A stretch of DNA of 64,000 nt from positions 496,001 to 560,000 of the forward strand of contig MU385718.1 of the NCBI GenBank assembly GCA_022497155.1, read 5' to 3'. Positions 13,293 through 25,320 of this stretch are shown here, one piece after another. Both the position numbers and the translations under genes were made by a program. The notes beneath the pieces were generated by a model, which was not told the DNA's origin, searched no databases, and saw only the letters and a list, made by a program, of their open reading frames with translations. The DNA comes from Whalleya microplaca (Eukaryota; Ascomycota; Sordariomycetes; Xylariales; Xylariaceae). Within the stretch, counting starts at the first letter, position 1, and each line of letters starts with the position of its first letter.

Positions 13293-14406
13293 CCCATTAT
13301 AATATAAAGGTATTATATAACTATAAAATAAAAAACTGCTAATATTAAAATAACGCTTAATTTAACCGTATAATTAGGAGTAATTAATTAAGCTATCTTA
13401 GCGTAAAAAGATTTTCATATTTTTTTCGCACGAGGAATTCCCTCACTTTTTTTATATATAAAATATATATAGTAATACAGTTTTATTATAACCCCTAATC
13501 GTTCGCACAATACTTATATTATAATATAAAGCCCATTTAATACCCGAGATATTTTTAAAGTAATATAAAAAGTAGTTCGGCATAATATTTCGGCAAAAAA
13601 GCTTAATTAATAATAAGAATTAAATATTTATAACGTTTAGCGGTATAAAAAGCGGGAGTTACTTTAAGATTTTCTATTATTTTTATATAGCTAATTAATT
13701 ACATACTTATAAATAGCCTTTAAAAAGTTATAAAAAGCTTTTATATGCCGTTAATAATACCACTTTTTAAAGCCTTTTAATTCCTTTAATCCGATATAAT
13801 ACTTTATTATTAAAAAGAGGCTTAATATATTTTAATAAATAGAGTTAAAGACGAAGCTTTTTTAAAGGAGTTAAAGGAATTAAAAAAATCTTAAAATCCT
13901 TAATAAATTTATAAGCTAATTATTAATAATACTGTTAAAGCGGTGAGCGTAAAGTTATAAAGCTAAGCTTTTTATTAACTTGTTAACCTATTAAGTAATT
14001 TTCTTTTTTATATAATCGATTAATATATTATAACTTAACGGCTAATATATAGTTAAAGTGTTATTGTTATATACCCTAGGGATTTCTTAAATAACGATTT
14101 ATAAAGGGGACCTTTTAGGGAGTTTTATAAATACCTTTTACGCATTTTTAAAGTTAGACTTTTTTAAAAACTACTAAAAAAGCTTAGGCTTTTATTTTTT
14201 TAATTAATGGCTTTATAAATGCCTTTTACGCATTTTAAAAGTTAGGCACTTTTTAGGAACTATTGAGAGAGCTAGGGCATTTTATTATTATTTAAAGCTT
14301 AGTTTTAATAGCCTCGGGAGTAAGGAGAGCCTTAGGAGTAAGTAAAAAGCCTAAAGGAATAAGCTTTTAAAATACTTTTTAAGTTATTTTAAACCTTTAG
14401 GGGGGG
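13293..14406. other. RIP-like DNA, probable interior of a further LTR element
   Basis: AT-rich with no open frame. It contains a direct repeat at about 14,117-14,170 and 14,210-14,260 (each with taaatrccttttacgcatttt) and an inverted pair near 13,785 and 13,865 (ttaattcctttaa / ttaaaggaattaa). It ends in a seven-G run immediately before an LTR-like sequence, so it is plausibly the 3' interior of another retroelement. The coding content is not recognisable. Confidence 0.5.
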
Positions 14407-14757
14407 TGTTATAAAGCCAGGCTTAAAGGTTGTTATAAAAGCTGTTATAAAGGTTTATTAAATTAATAATTACGCTAATCCGAGGCTTTATTAAAATATT
14501 TAAGTGCTTTAGGCTTTTTTATATATAACTGGTTTTTCCTTTTCCTTAAAGTTTATAACAATAGTTAATTTAAAACCTTTTATTTAAAGCTACGCGCTAC
14601 CTTTAAGTTATAAGTGTAATAAATATTATAAAGCTTTATAAATTATAATATACCTTAAGCTTTATATATATAACTTGTTAAACTATATATTTAATTAAAT
14701 AACTTAAGTGATTAAATAAAAAGGTTTTTTTAAATTAAAATTATTATATAGCTGACA
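14407..14757 (+). mobile_element. LTR of a third retroelement, ending at the AT/GC boundary
   Basis: A G-run polypurine tract (ending 14,406) is followed by tgttataaag. The AT-rich sequence then stops at ...gctgaca, giving a 351-bp unit with TG and CA ends. The next base (14,758) begins GC-normal DNA. The sharp composition step exactly at a CA dinucleotide supports an insertion boundary. I see no matching 5' LTR in the window, so the element is nested, truncated or rearranged. Confidence 0.55.
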
Positions 14758-14935
14758 CGTAATCCGGGTCCACCGCCGGTTTATAGGCTTTAAGCCATCT
14801 GGCAATGTCCTTCCTAACCGTCTCGTGATAGTCCGGTTCTAGGACCTCCCAAGATTCTTTTGCCGTCTTCATGATACCATCGAACGTAATTTTCTTGACC
14901 TTTGCTTTTGCGATTGTCAGGGGGTTGGGGGGCAA
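14744..14935 (-). pseudogene. N-terminal fragment of an unknown protein, cut by an LTR
   Basis: A 63-codon frame starts at 14,935 with MPPNPLTIAKAKVKKI and reads in normal codon use to DPDY. Its last four codons and its stop are supplied by the LTR end at 14,744-14,757. The simplest reading is the 5' part of a gene whose remainder was displaced by the insertion. I do not recognise the family; the fragment is Lys-rich with a KDIARWLKAYKP segment. It could also be a chance frame. Confidence 0.35.
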
Positions 14936-16377
14936 AGTCCTCGTCGCAGTAATTAAGAATGTCGATTGTATGCGAAGTTGTTGTGGTGTGGATGGTGTAG
15001 GATGAGATGTGATATGTTCACCTAGGTATTCTGTCCATGTACTATGTATTTACTTGTGTGGGGTGATAGTGGGGGTCATCGGGTGCGGTAGCTCCTCCGG
15101 CACCTGCCTTTACTAGAAAGTTGCCTACGTTTTATTGGATGAGCCCTGTGAGGCGCGTGAAGGGACAGGGTGTTAAGATACGCCCTATAGGGCTGAGGGT
15201 GGTACGGGCTTACGTATGGCCGCCACGTATACATGTGCATATAAGGAGGCTCTGCCACCTTCTTATAGCTTCACCTTGAACTACATAATCAAGTCACTAT
15301 ACTATTCATTACTTTGTCCCGTATTGACAAGGGGAGTGTTATAATAGAGAGTATATGTAGGTCAAATATTCGTCTTCTGTCGTCATGAGATGAACTTAGC
15401 CCTGATCAAGCCAGAGAGAAAAGACAATAGAGAAAGATAGAGAGTGACAAACTGCTCTTTTGGCAGCAATATGTCTCACCGGCACCTCCATTTCGCATAA
15501 AAGATGCTCAACGGCGTTCGCTCGATGGACTAGGCTACCTTCTCCAGCGCCCGTACGCATTGAAGACACGGTACCTGAATACTGTACTCGACATCATTGG
15601 CACCATGTCTCTACATGGCATAACGCAATGCTACGATGCGGAGGCTGTGGTAGGCCTATACTGGGGCAACAAGGCTGACATCGCATCTAGACGAGACTTG
15701 CTCCTGATGCATGAGATACCTTGGTACTGTATGGCTGTTTGAACACCGACAGTTGTTCATGGACCGCCGGAGGACCGCCGGCACCCGGATCAGCCTACGT
15801 ACGGCAGGCTTCCTAGGCCGTACGTAGTATGAAGATAAGAACTACAGCGACGACGACCACGACGATGACGACGAGTGGCCCCAAGTCACCGACCCTATCT
15901 TGACGGCATCGTTCCGCTCGAGTCCTAGTAACATCATCGTCATCCCGGGCAGTTTAGCCTCCGGTCAAGACCATTTCGTCGACGTCCGGCTACCGTTGCC
16001 GGGCCACAGACGCAGTGAGTTCGCATACGAGGAGTCAAAGTGACTCCCCGATGCGCAGGGACGAAGTCGTCACTATTTTCGGTGCCCCTGCTGCGTTCGG
16101 GTCCCCAAAGCTGGGCGCCAGCATCGGTGATTCCGTGATTGCGTTTAGTCTATTGCCAAGCTCGCTCCGCTCTGGCGCTGTGGTACTGCCGCCCGCCCAA
16201 GGCAGCGCCACTGTACCGCTGCTTAGTGAGCCTGCCCACTCGGAACCTGAGGATGAGACTGGTCCGACTAGGTAAAGATTTCAAATACGAACCGTTGACC
16301 GCCTCCTCGCCAAGTGCAGGACGTGGAGAACCGGCCGTGGTAATGGTGAGCTTAGATAGTGTTGAGTAAAACTTTAT
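14936..16377. other. GC-normal island between RIP-mutated elements
   Basis: Base composition is ordinary (about half GC) from 14,758 to about 16,377, and AT-rich DNA flanks it on both sides. It holds retroelement-like debris: a TATA-like gcatataaggagg near 15,237-15,250, ttgacaaggggagtgtt at about 15,324-15,340 (polypurine-like run followed by TG), and atagagagtgaca at 15,437-15,449. It also holds a broken open frame at 15,828-16,043. No intact gene can be supported. Confidence 0.5.
15828..16043 (+). pseudogene. Fragment of an acidic unknown protein
   Basis: An open frame of 71 codons begins right after an in-frame TAG with no ATG. It encodes an acidic run (SDDDHDDDDEW), a hydrophobic patch (NIIVIPGSLASG) and GHRRSEFAYEESK before its stop at 16,041. 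Codon use is normal, so it looks like a genuine exon or decayed gene piece. I cannot name the family, and no convincing partner exon was found in the flanks. Confidence 0.3.
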
Positions 16378-16671
16378 AAAGAAATAGACTGCTGCGAAAG
16401 GATAATTATGTCGGCTAAATATATAGATTTCTATATACTAGCTTGCTGCAGCTGATTTATATTAAAACGGATCTTTAATTATATACGCTAAAAGGGCCAC
16501 GTGATGTTAGCTAGACCTTCACTTTTAATACAACTTAATCACAATCTCTTTATAAGCTTTTGACATTTATTTTTAGCTACTTTTATTTAATAGTGACATA
16601 GCTATATTTATAAACAACTATTTTCTTTATAACGTGTTAAATAATAAAGTGGCCGGTATTAGCGTTAATTA

Positions 16672-17166
16672 TTACGCCTTATTACGCTTATAAGGCGTTG
16701 CGCTTTAATTAGTAAAAATCCCTAGTAATTAGGAAAATAACTAAGGTTTTTAAGCTATTTAAACTTTAATATAAATTATACACGGATAAAGGTAATATAT
16801 ATATTATAAATAATCCCAATATGTTAATAATTTAATATTTAACTATTATAAAAGTGAAGCTTTAAATAATAATGCCTTTTATAATTATAAGGGACTTAGT
16901 GAATATAAGCCGCTATATTTATAATAATTTTAATAAGTATAGTTGCTTATAGTCGCTTATATAATTATCGATCGACGTTTTACTTATAAAATTAACAAGC
17001 CGAAACGTATTATAATTATAGGAAATATTTAATTACTAAAAGCTACATTAATTTATTAGCAGATTATTAACAAATAGTTATACCTGCTAGTGTTAACTAG
17101 TGTGACGAATTACTAGGGAGTTTTTTTAGTTAAAACGTAACGCCTTATAGGCGTGATAAGGCGTAA
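16672..17166. mobile_element. MITE-like element with about 59-bp terminal inverted repeats, TA flanks
   Basis: The left end (from 16,672, ttacgccttattacgcttat...) and the reverse complement of the right end (to 17,166, ttacgccttatcacgcctat...) align over about 59 bp, to ccctagtaatt, with mostly C/T differences and one 1-bp gap. Both ends are flanked by TA (16,670-16,671 and 17,167-17,168), as for Tc1/mariner-type insertions. The 495-bp interior is AT-rich and non-coding. Each terminal repeat holds its own small palindrome (acgccttat ... ataaggcgt). A copia LTR begins 9 bp to the right. Confidence 0.72.
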
Positions 17167-17174
17167 TAGCTAAT

Positions 17175-17367
17175 TGTCATAATAATAAAGGTATAAAAAA
17201 TCTCTTTTAAGCCTATAAATCTCGGAGTAATATTACTCCGAGATTTATAAGCTTAAAAAAGATCTTTTATAACTAGAAAATCTTTCGGATCTTATATTTT
17301 TATATAATTTTATTAAAGTAATTATAGCAACACTTAAATAATCTTTATATATATTATAATTATAATA
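17175..17367 (+). repeat. 5' LTR of the copia element
   Basis: This 193-bp LTR begins TGTCA. It contains a perfect 36-nt palindrome at 17,214-17,249 centred on gtaatattac. The end has mutated from CA to TA. It aligns end to end with the 3' LTR and with the solo LTRs at 26,856 and 31,547. Confidence 0.88.
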
Positions 17368-17380
17368 ATTATAAGCCCGG
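17368..17380 (+). other. Primer-binding site, half-tRNA iMet type
   Basis: Immediately after the 5' LTR the sequence attataagcccgg matches the complement of the initiator-Met tRNA anticodon arm (…ggttatgagccc…), apart from one G-to-A change as expected from RIP and one dropped C. Internal anticodon-arm priming by initiator tRNA is known for Ty1/copia elements of several lineages. Confidence 0.65.
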
Positions 17381-20300
17381 TTAACGTTTAAAGCCGGTAT
17401 TTTTTAATAATTATTTATTAAAATTAGACTATTTTATTTTTTATATTTTTTTTTAATAATAACTTTTTCGAATTATAAATAAGCTTAATATTATATTTTT
17501 AACAACCGATTTAATCCCTATTATTATACTCCTTAAAAATAATTATAATTAGCTTAAATAATATATTAAATTAAAAGCTAATTATAAAATTTATAAAGTA
17601 TAATATTAATTAACCTAAATGTTCCCGACTGTAGCAATTCTTACGCTTTTTTTTATCGGTATTTACGTTTAAAAAAATTAAAGCTATAAAAATTATAAAA
17701 ATCTTTTAACCTTATAATAAAAGCCTATAAAAATAGCAAGCTTTATTAAAAATAAGCCGTTTATAAGCCTTAAAAAAACCTTTTAAACCTACCGATAAAA
17801 AAATAATAAAAAGCTTTAAAAATTAAGCAAAAACTTATAACGTTATTACCACTAACTAGAATAATAATTATAAACGTTATAATATAATTTAAAATTAAAT
17901 ATTTAAAATAGTTAACTTTAACCTAAAAGTTTTAGTAATAATTATAAGTTTTTAAAAAAACGTAATTATAATTTAAAATATCGTTAAAGCTTTAAAAAGT
18001 TTTTTAGCATTTTCGATAGCGAGTACTCGAATTATAATATTAAAAACCTATTAATAAATATTAATTAAGGCTAAAAAAAGTTTAGTTAAGCCTAATAAAT
18101 AATACGTAAAATGGTATCGAGCTTTCGTAAACGCCTAAATTTACGAGTTTTTTAAAATTAACGGAATATTAGTAATTAAAAACTTTTTTAATATAATAAA
18201 AATTCGCTTAACCCTTAATTAAGTAATAAAAAAGCTCGGCAATATTATTAAAAACGATTATTTAAAGAATCGATTAATTATATTAGTTTAATATAGAAAT
18301 TAATTCGGAACTCTTTTATATAAAAATTAGCTAAAAGCTCGAAATAAAATTTTAAGTTTTTTTATTACATTTAAAAATTAGCCTAATAGTTTAAACCTTA
18401 AATAAAGATTTACCGATAATAAATTTTTAAGTAAGCCTAATAGTAATTCCGGAGCTTAAAATAGGCAACTATATTTTTATTTATTAGCTAAAAAACGTTT
18501 ATACCGCTAAATATTTAAATTATATGCGATTTTATAATACGCTATTATTAAAAAAAGCGATAAAACTATTAATATCCCGAAAAAGTTTTATATTACCGAA
18601 ATTAAAAAGCGTTTTAAACTGCTTAAATAAAAAAATCTAATAAATAAAATCTACTTTTAAAAATAGCAAATAAAATAAAATATATAAAATAAAAGTAATC
18701 GAAAAAATTAAAAACCTAAAAAAAGATCCTAAAATTTAATAATCTTTAACTGCTTTATAAAAATAATAATCGACTTTATTAAAAATTTTAAACTTAAAAA
18801 ATTACCGGGCTTTTATATTATAATAAAATTCGAAAAATACCTACTTTCGGAATATATTATTATCGATAATTATAAAGCTTTTTATTTAATTAATAACGCA
18901 GTATTAATAATCCTAAAAAGTTTCCGACTTACTTAAAATAATAAAATAATAAAAATAGATATTTCGAGCTTCCTTATTACTAAACGAAATAAAAAAATCT
19001 TTCCTAAAATCTTTTAAATTAAAAAAAAAAATCTTAAAATTTTAAGCTTATTAACGTTATATTTATTAAAAAATTCTATATAAACAATATTTCGGAAATT
19101 TACTTAAAAAATATAAAAATTTAATATTATAAACTTAATTATTTATTATAATATAATATTATAAATTATAACGTTATATTTAAAAAGCTTTTTCGAAAAT
19201 ATAACTTAACTTTTATTAAATATAATAAGCTTTCCTTATATTATAATAAATTTATAATAATGAATATTACCTTATTTAAAAAAATTAAATAAAGCGTAAT
19301 AAAAATATTAGCTTTTTTTATAATAGAGAGAAATAAGCCGTAAAAACTTTTTAAAAATCCCGCGTGCTTAAAAAAAGATTTTAAAACTTTATAATATATT
19401 CGGTTAAATTATTTAAAACTAATAACGCTAAAAGCTTTAATAATAAATATACGGAATATAAAAATTAATAATACGAAATAAATAAAATATCCTTATTATA
19501 TTATAATTTACGTTTATTAAATAATATTATAACGCCGATTAAAATATTTTTTACCCTATTTTTTTAAAGGATTTTATAAGATCTTTTCGACTTTAAAAAA
19601 GAGTACGAAAAATCGGAATAAATATTTATAATAAAAAATAAATATAGCGAAATAATCTTTATTATTCCGTTAAAAAATAAAACTTAACTATATATTTTTA
19701 GGACTTTACGATAATTTGAAATTAAGATTTATAAGTAATATAAAATACCGATTTATAAAATTTATAGCAATAATAAAAAAGCTATTATTAGATTTAAAAA
19801 ATATATTATTTATTAGTTTTAGGCCTAAAAAAAGGGATAAATCTTAAACTTCCTTTATTATATATTAAAAAGCTTATAAAAAATAGCAAGCGAGCTAGTT
19901 AAAAAATTATTAATAAATTAATTAAAATAAAAATAAAAATTAAGCTTTTTTAAAAACTTTAACTAAAAAATATATAAGCCGTAACTTATTTATATAATAT
20001 TTTATTTTTTTAAAATAAAGTTTTATATACCTTTTACGAGATATTTAATTTATAATTTAAATAATATTTTAAATAATATAACCTAACGATTATATAAATG
20101 TTAACAAGCGATTTACGGCCTAATTAAAACGGTATATACGCTTATAATTATCGAGCTTATTTGTTTAAAATAAAATATACGGCCGGAAAAAATAAAAAAT
20201 TATTTAAAATCGAATTTAAAAAATATATCGGATATTTAATTAGCTATAAAGCCTTTAATATATACCGTATTTAAATCCTAAGCTTAAATTAAATAATTAT

Positions 20301-22850
20301 TATAAAAAACGTTCGGTTTAATAAAAATTTATATTACTTATTAAAATAAAAAAAGCAAAAGCTTTTAATATTTTAAATTTTTACTAATAAACTAATAAAA
20401 ATAAAAAATATTAAATAGCTATTATAAATTATAAAAATATTAAATATATAAAAAAGCTTTAAGTTCCCGGAAATAAAATCGGGATTTAATTAAATTAATT
20501 AAATAAGAAACAAATTTATTATAAAACCCGAAATTTTAAAAAAAATATAAGGTTAAAAGTCGGGGGTAAATGCGCCTAAAAAAATCGTTAATAGTTTAAT
20601 TATTATTAAGTTATTAAAAAATAATTTTACCGAAAATTAGCCGTATAAATTTTTAATTTCCTATAAAATCTTAAAGCTTAATTTTAAATAAAATTTATAG
20701 CTAAGTTTTAATTAAAAAATAAATACTAAAATAAATATAAAAAATATAGTAATACCAAATCGATAATTATTATTTAACTACTAATAAGTAATAAAGATTT
20801 TTAATTTTTAAAGAAAATATATTTTACCGAGGAGCTCGGTATTAAAAACTTACGTAATTGTTAAAAATTAAGCGAGTAGCTAAAAAACGATACAAATTAC
20901 CGGCATAAAGCTTAATAGCAAACCGGTAATTACTTAATGTTAAAAAAACGAAATCGAAAAATCTACTTATTTATTATAAAAAAAAGCAAGCGAATAAAAA
21001 ATAAAAACCTAAAAAATCTTAATTAAAGTATTAAAAATAAAAAATAAAAAGTAATAGCCTTTATTATATTATTTTATAAAAATAATAAAATCGTTATATT
21101 TAATAAATTAAATTAATTAAACTTTTTAAATATTTATATATTTAATTAATTATAAGCTATTTAAAAAAAAGATTAATAATATAAAATATTATATATAATA
21201 ATCGCAATAGTAATATATTAAAATAAGGCGGATTATTTAAAAACTATACCAAATAAGCTATATATATACCGAAATAATTTTTTTAAAACTCTCCCGAAAA
21301 TTTAAAAAGATTTTAATATTTACTTTTTAGGAAATTGTTTTTAAAAAAACGCTAAAAAAGAAATTAAGAACTTTTTACGCCTAGAAATAAAAAAAATTAT
21401 TAATCGAAAGCGTATTAAATATTATTTATTATTTTTAAAATAAATATTTATTTATAAATTTAATAAAAATAAATATCTGGAATTTTATAAAGCTAAAATA
21501 ATAATACGCGGGAATTTTTTAAAAAAAGAAATAATTTAAAATATATATATTATTACGCTCGTAATAAAATCTTTTAAACTAATAATAGCGTTCGCTATAA
21601 AATTCGATTTTAAGGTTTTTTAATATAACGTTAAAAGTACGTTTTTAAATATTTTATATAATAAATTAAAGCTTATAATATATAAATTTTCTAACAGCTT
21701 TAAAATTAATAAGAAATATATTAAAATTTTACAAACTTTATATAGCTTAAAAAAATTACCCTTATTATAATATAATAAATTCGCTATTACTTTTAAACTA
21801 TTAAGCTCTATCGTTTCTTTTAAAAAGCTTTACCTTTTTTATATAAAAAGGAAAAAAAAATTTATAATTTTTTATATAAACGATTTTTTATTATTATTTA
21901 AACGTTAATATTAAATAAAAACTATTAAATTAATTATAGCAATAAAAAAAAATATAAAATTAAAAAACAAAAAAAATCTTTTAATATTTAAAAATTAAAA
22001 TATTAAAAAATCGATAGCGAAAATTAATTATTGTATTTTATAATTTTTATATTAATAAAATTGCCTTTTATTTTAACTTAGCTAATAATAATTAGTTTCT
22101 AGCAATTTTTTTATTATATATTAAGCTTTTTAAATATAAAAAGCAAGTTTCGAAAAAACAAATTAAAAAATACTAAAAACGTATAAAATCGATTTTATAT
22201 ATTGCGATTATAATATATCTTAATATAGCTTATATAATAATATAGCTCTTTTATTTCCTTATTAACCTAAACTCGAAATATATAGTAGTAGCAAATTAAA
22301 TAATCCGTTATTTATACGTTACGCGTTTTTTAAGTATTAAATATAAAAATAAAAGCTTTAAAAAATAAGCTTTAATTATTATTAGCGATATTTCTTTTGT
22401 AAATAATATAAAATCTCGAAAATCTTTTTATAAATATATTATATTCTTTTTTAAGGGATATTATTATATAAAAAGCTATTAGGCAAAATATTATATTTAC
22501 TTTAATAATTAAAGCCGAAGTTATAACTTTTAAATATATAGCTAAAAAAAGTATAGTTTTAAAGCAGTTATTTTAAAATATCACCTTAAATTTTAGAAAG
22601 CTATAAAAGATTTTTTATAATAATTAATAAGCAATTAAACTTATTATTAAAAAAGGACTTAAAATTAATATTAGGCTTTATTATATCGATATTTAAAATA
22701 TATAATTTCGATAAAAGTATATTAAAAAAAGTTTCGAAATAATTTATTTAGCTATAAATTAAATACTAGCAAATAAACTTATTAAAAAGCTTTTTAAATA
22801 AGTATTCGAATATTTTAAAGCTTTATTAAATTTTTAAAATAATAAAGTTA
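17381..22850 (+). pseudogene. Gag-pol remnant of the copia element
   Basis: Conceptual translation shows a copia-type reverse transcriptase start near 21,490-21,515 (KARIIRGNF) and the active site near 21,865-21,895 (FYINDFLLLF, with one Asp of the Asp pair changed to Asn). RNase H follows near 22,386-22,430 (DISFVNNIKSRKSF) and about 22,620-22,690. RT lies upstream of RNase H, and the space for integrase is upstream of RT (about 18,600-20,300), consistent with copia order. Stops are dense. The integrase itself was not recognised with confidence. Confidence 0.75.
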
Positions 22851-22869
22851 TAATTATAAATCGTTAAAA

Positions 22870-25110
22870 AACGAAAAAAGCGTATTTAATTTAAGCTTAT
22901 ATATTTAATAATTTTATAAGCTTTTATAAAAAAATAAAAAAATAAAAAACTATTTTAATAATAAGTAATAAATTTATATTTTAATTTAAAACTAATAAAA
23001 TATTAAGTATAAACTTGTTTTTTAATAACTAGGCTTATAAGTTTTACCGATAAAAAATATAAAAATAAAATTTTTTTATTAATTAAATAAAACTTAGTAT
23101 ATAATAAAACCTGGAAAAATAACCTAATTTAAGCTTAAAAAATTTACGAGCTTTTTTAAAAACTTTATAACGCGAATTAAATAATTTCTCTTTAATTAAA
23201 AAGCCGAAAAAGTAAAACTAAATAAGCTAGCAGTAGCTAAAATAAAAATTACGCTCGTAAAGCAAGCTACCGAAAGAACCGATAAGCTAAAAGCTATAAA
23301 AGCGACAAAAAAGCAAACTACCGAAAGAACTAATAAGCTAAAAACTATAAAAACAAAAAAGCTTATAATAAATTAAAAAATAAAAATCGAGAAAATTTTC
23401 GGGCTAATAATAAAAACTTTTTTACTAATATTAGCAAAAATAAAACTATTATTATAAATATATATAATAAACTCGTTAAGTTTTTTATTAAAAGTTTAAT
23501 AACGTTATAAAAAATAAAAAAATCAATATATTATTAATTTTAAAATCGTTAAAGGAAATTATAGTAAAATCGGTAGTATTATATAAATAAATATAGCAAT
23601 AAGCGGTATAAAAAAGCTAAAAAAAAGCTATAAAAGCTTATATTAACTTATCAAACTCTTTAAAAAAGGTTTAAAAAATTTTACTTAAGCCGGCAAAAAT
23701 AACCTAAGCCGTATTTATAATAGCGAAAGCCTTAAAATGCTTTTAGGTATTTATAAAAGGCAACTTTATTAAATTTTAAAATATAAATATAGCGAACATA
23801 AAAATCGGCGTAAAAAATAAAAATAGCGCTAAAATACGGAATATTTTTTTGCGAGTAAAAGTATCGATAAAGCTCGGAGTTATAACGTTATAAGCGCTAA
23901 AAAGGATTATCGAAAAAAATATAAAAATTATTATAAGCTTATTAATGCCGGAACTTTTTTTCGGAATAGTTAGAATTTAAAAAAAAGCCTCGCTTTTATT
24001 ATTTAATAAACTCGGAAACTTAATAAAGCCGGGCTTTTAGTAAATAAAAAAAAAGCAAAAAAATACTAAAATCGTTTTTACTAAAATTGAATATAAAAAG
24101 CCTAATAATTTATTCCGGCTTTTTTTTATTACTAAAATCGGGATTAAAAATTTCGGAAAACAGACTTTATTTTTTTTTTATTGCCTAAAAGCTTTTTTTT
24201 ATTTTTGTTACTAAAAAAAGTACCGCTTTTTTGCTTTTTCTTTTTTATAATATAAGTTTTAGGCTTAATTTCAAGCTATTTAAATATAATAATATTATTA
24301 GGCTTTTCGGAAAAGCTTTTACCACTAGAAATTTTACTGCCGAAACGTAAAGAATTATTTCCCAAAAAGCCCTAGAAATTTTAAATAATAAGTTTAAAAA
24401 TTTCGCTATTAAAAGCGGGAATAAAAAATAAACCCGGCAAAAAGTTCGGCAGTAAAAGCTAATTATTTTTAAAAATAACGCGGTAATATTTTAAATTAAT
24501 AGCGCGGTATTATTTATATAAATAAACTAAAAAATATATCGCTTTTTTTATAAATATAACGCTTTTTTTTAAACTTAGCGATTTTTTAATAAGCGTAACG
24601 GATATATTTACGGCTATAAACCGAAAAATTACGTTTTAAAGCTATAATTTAAAGTAATAGTTATAAAAATTTACGTATTTATTAATTAAGTATAATTTTA
24701 AATATATATAATTATATAATTATTTATTATAAAAAAGTTTAAAATAATAATAAAAAATCTAAAAACGCGAAAATAATATTTAATAATTATTATAATAAAA
24801 TTAGCGATATAAATAAAAAAACGCGGCAATTATAAAAATATTTTAAAAACTTATAAAATTATTATTATAATATTCGAGAAGTTTATAAAATTTTAGGCAT
24901 TAAAAAAAATCTTATAATATTATTAAAAATAAAATCTTCTAATAACTAACGGGATTATTACCGGAAAAGCTATTTTTAATTACGCTAATTAAAGTTTTAA
25001 TAAATTATTAAATAATAAATTATAAATATAGCTATATATTTATTAAGCGAGCTTAAAATAACTATTTTTATTTATATTTATATAATCGTAAATATTTTTT
25101 TAGGATTTTT
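22870..25110 (+). other. Unassigned 2.2-kb 3' interior of the copia element
   Basis: Between the end of RNase H and the polypurine tract lies 2.2 kb of AT-rich sequence that gag-pol does not require. Read through stops it gives Lys/Ala-rich, coiled-coil-like stretches near 23,200-23,380 with a repeated ATERTDKLKAIK / TTERTNKLKTIK motif. It could be an additional ORF, captured host sequence or a nested element. I cannot identify it. Confidence 0.4.
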
Positions 25111-25114
25111 TATT

Positions 25115-25127
25115 AAAATAAAAGGTA
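25115..25127 (+). other. Polypurine tract of the copia element
   Basis: The run aaaataaaagg lies just before the 3' LTR, whose first bases TGTCACG have become TATTACG. Its position matches the plus-strand primer of LTR elements. Confidence 0.6.
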
Positions 25128-25320
25128 TATTACGATAATAAAAATATAAAAAATCTCTTTTAAGCTTATAAATCTCGGAGTAATATTACTCCGAGATTTA
25201 TAGGCTTAAAAAAAATCTTTTATAACTAGAAAATCCTTCGGATCTTATATCTTTATATAATTTTATTAAAGTAATTATAGCAGCATTTAAATAATCTTTA
25301 TACATACTGTAACTGTGATA
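25128..25320 (+). repeat. 3' LTR of the copia element
   Basis: This 193-bp copy matches the LTR at 17,175-17,367. The same perfect 36-nt palindrome lies at 25,167-25,202. It is slightly better preserved at its 3' end (cagcatttaaataatc … ctgtaactgtgata), where it can be aligned directly with the solo LTR at 26,856. Confidence 0.88.

Larger units (their letters stand above)
17175..25320 (+). mobile_element. Ty1/copia LTR retrotransposon, heavily RIP-mutated
   Basis: An 8.1-kb element with 193-bp LTRs (17,175-17,367 and 25,128-25,320). Its target duplication is ctaat (17,170-17,174) / ctaac (25,321-25,325), a single C/T difference. A primer site complementary to the initiator-Met tRNA anticodon arm abuts the 5' LTR, and a purine run abuts the 3' LTR. 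Reading through stops on the plus strand gives copia-type reverse transcriptase and RNase H, with the region upstream left for gag and integrase. All reading frames are destroyed. The interior is about 2.3 kb longer downstream of RNase H than gag-pol needs. Confidence 0.88.

Noticed and set aside
1..25320. Centromere or telomere-proximal DNA
   Set aside because: AT-rich repeat clusters occur at such places, but no telomere repeats are present and the window alone cannot show centromere identity.
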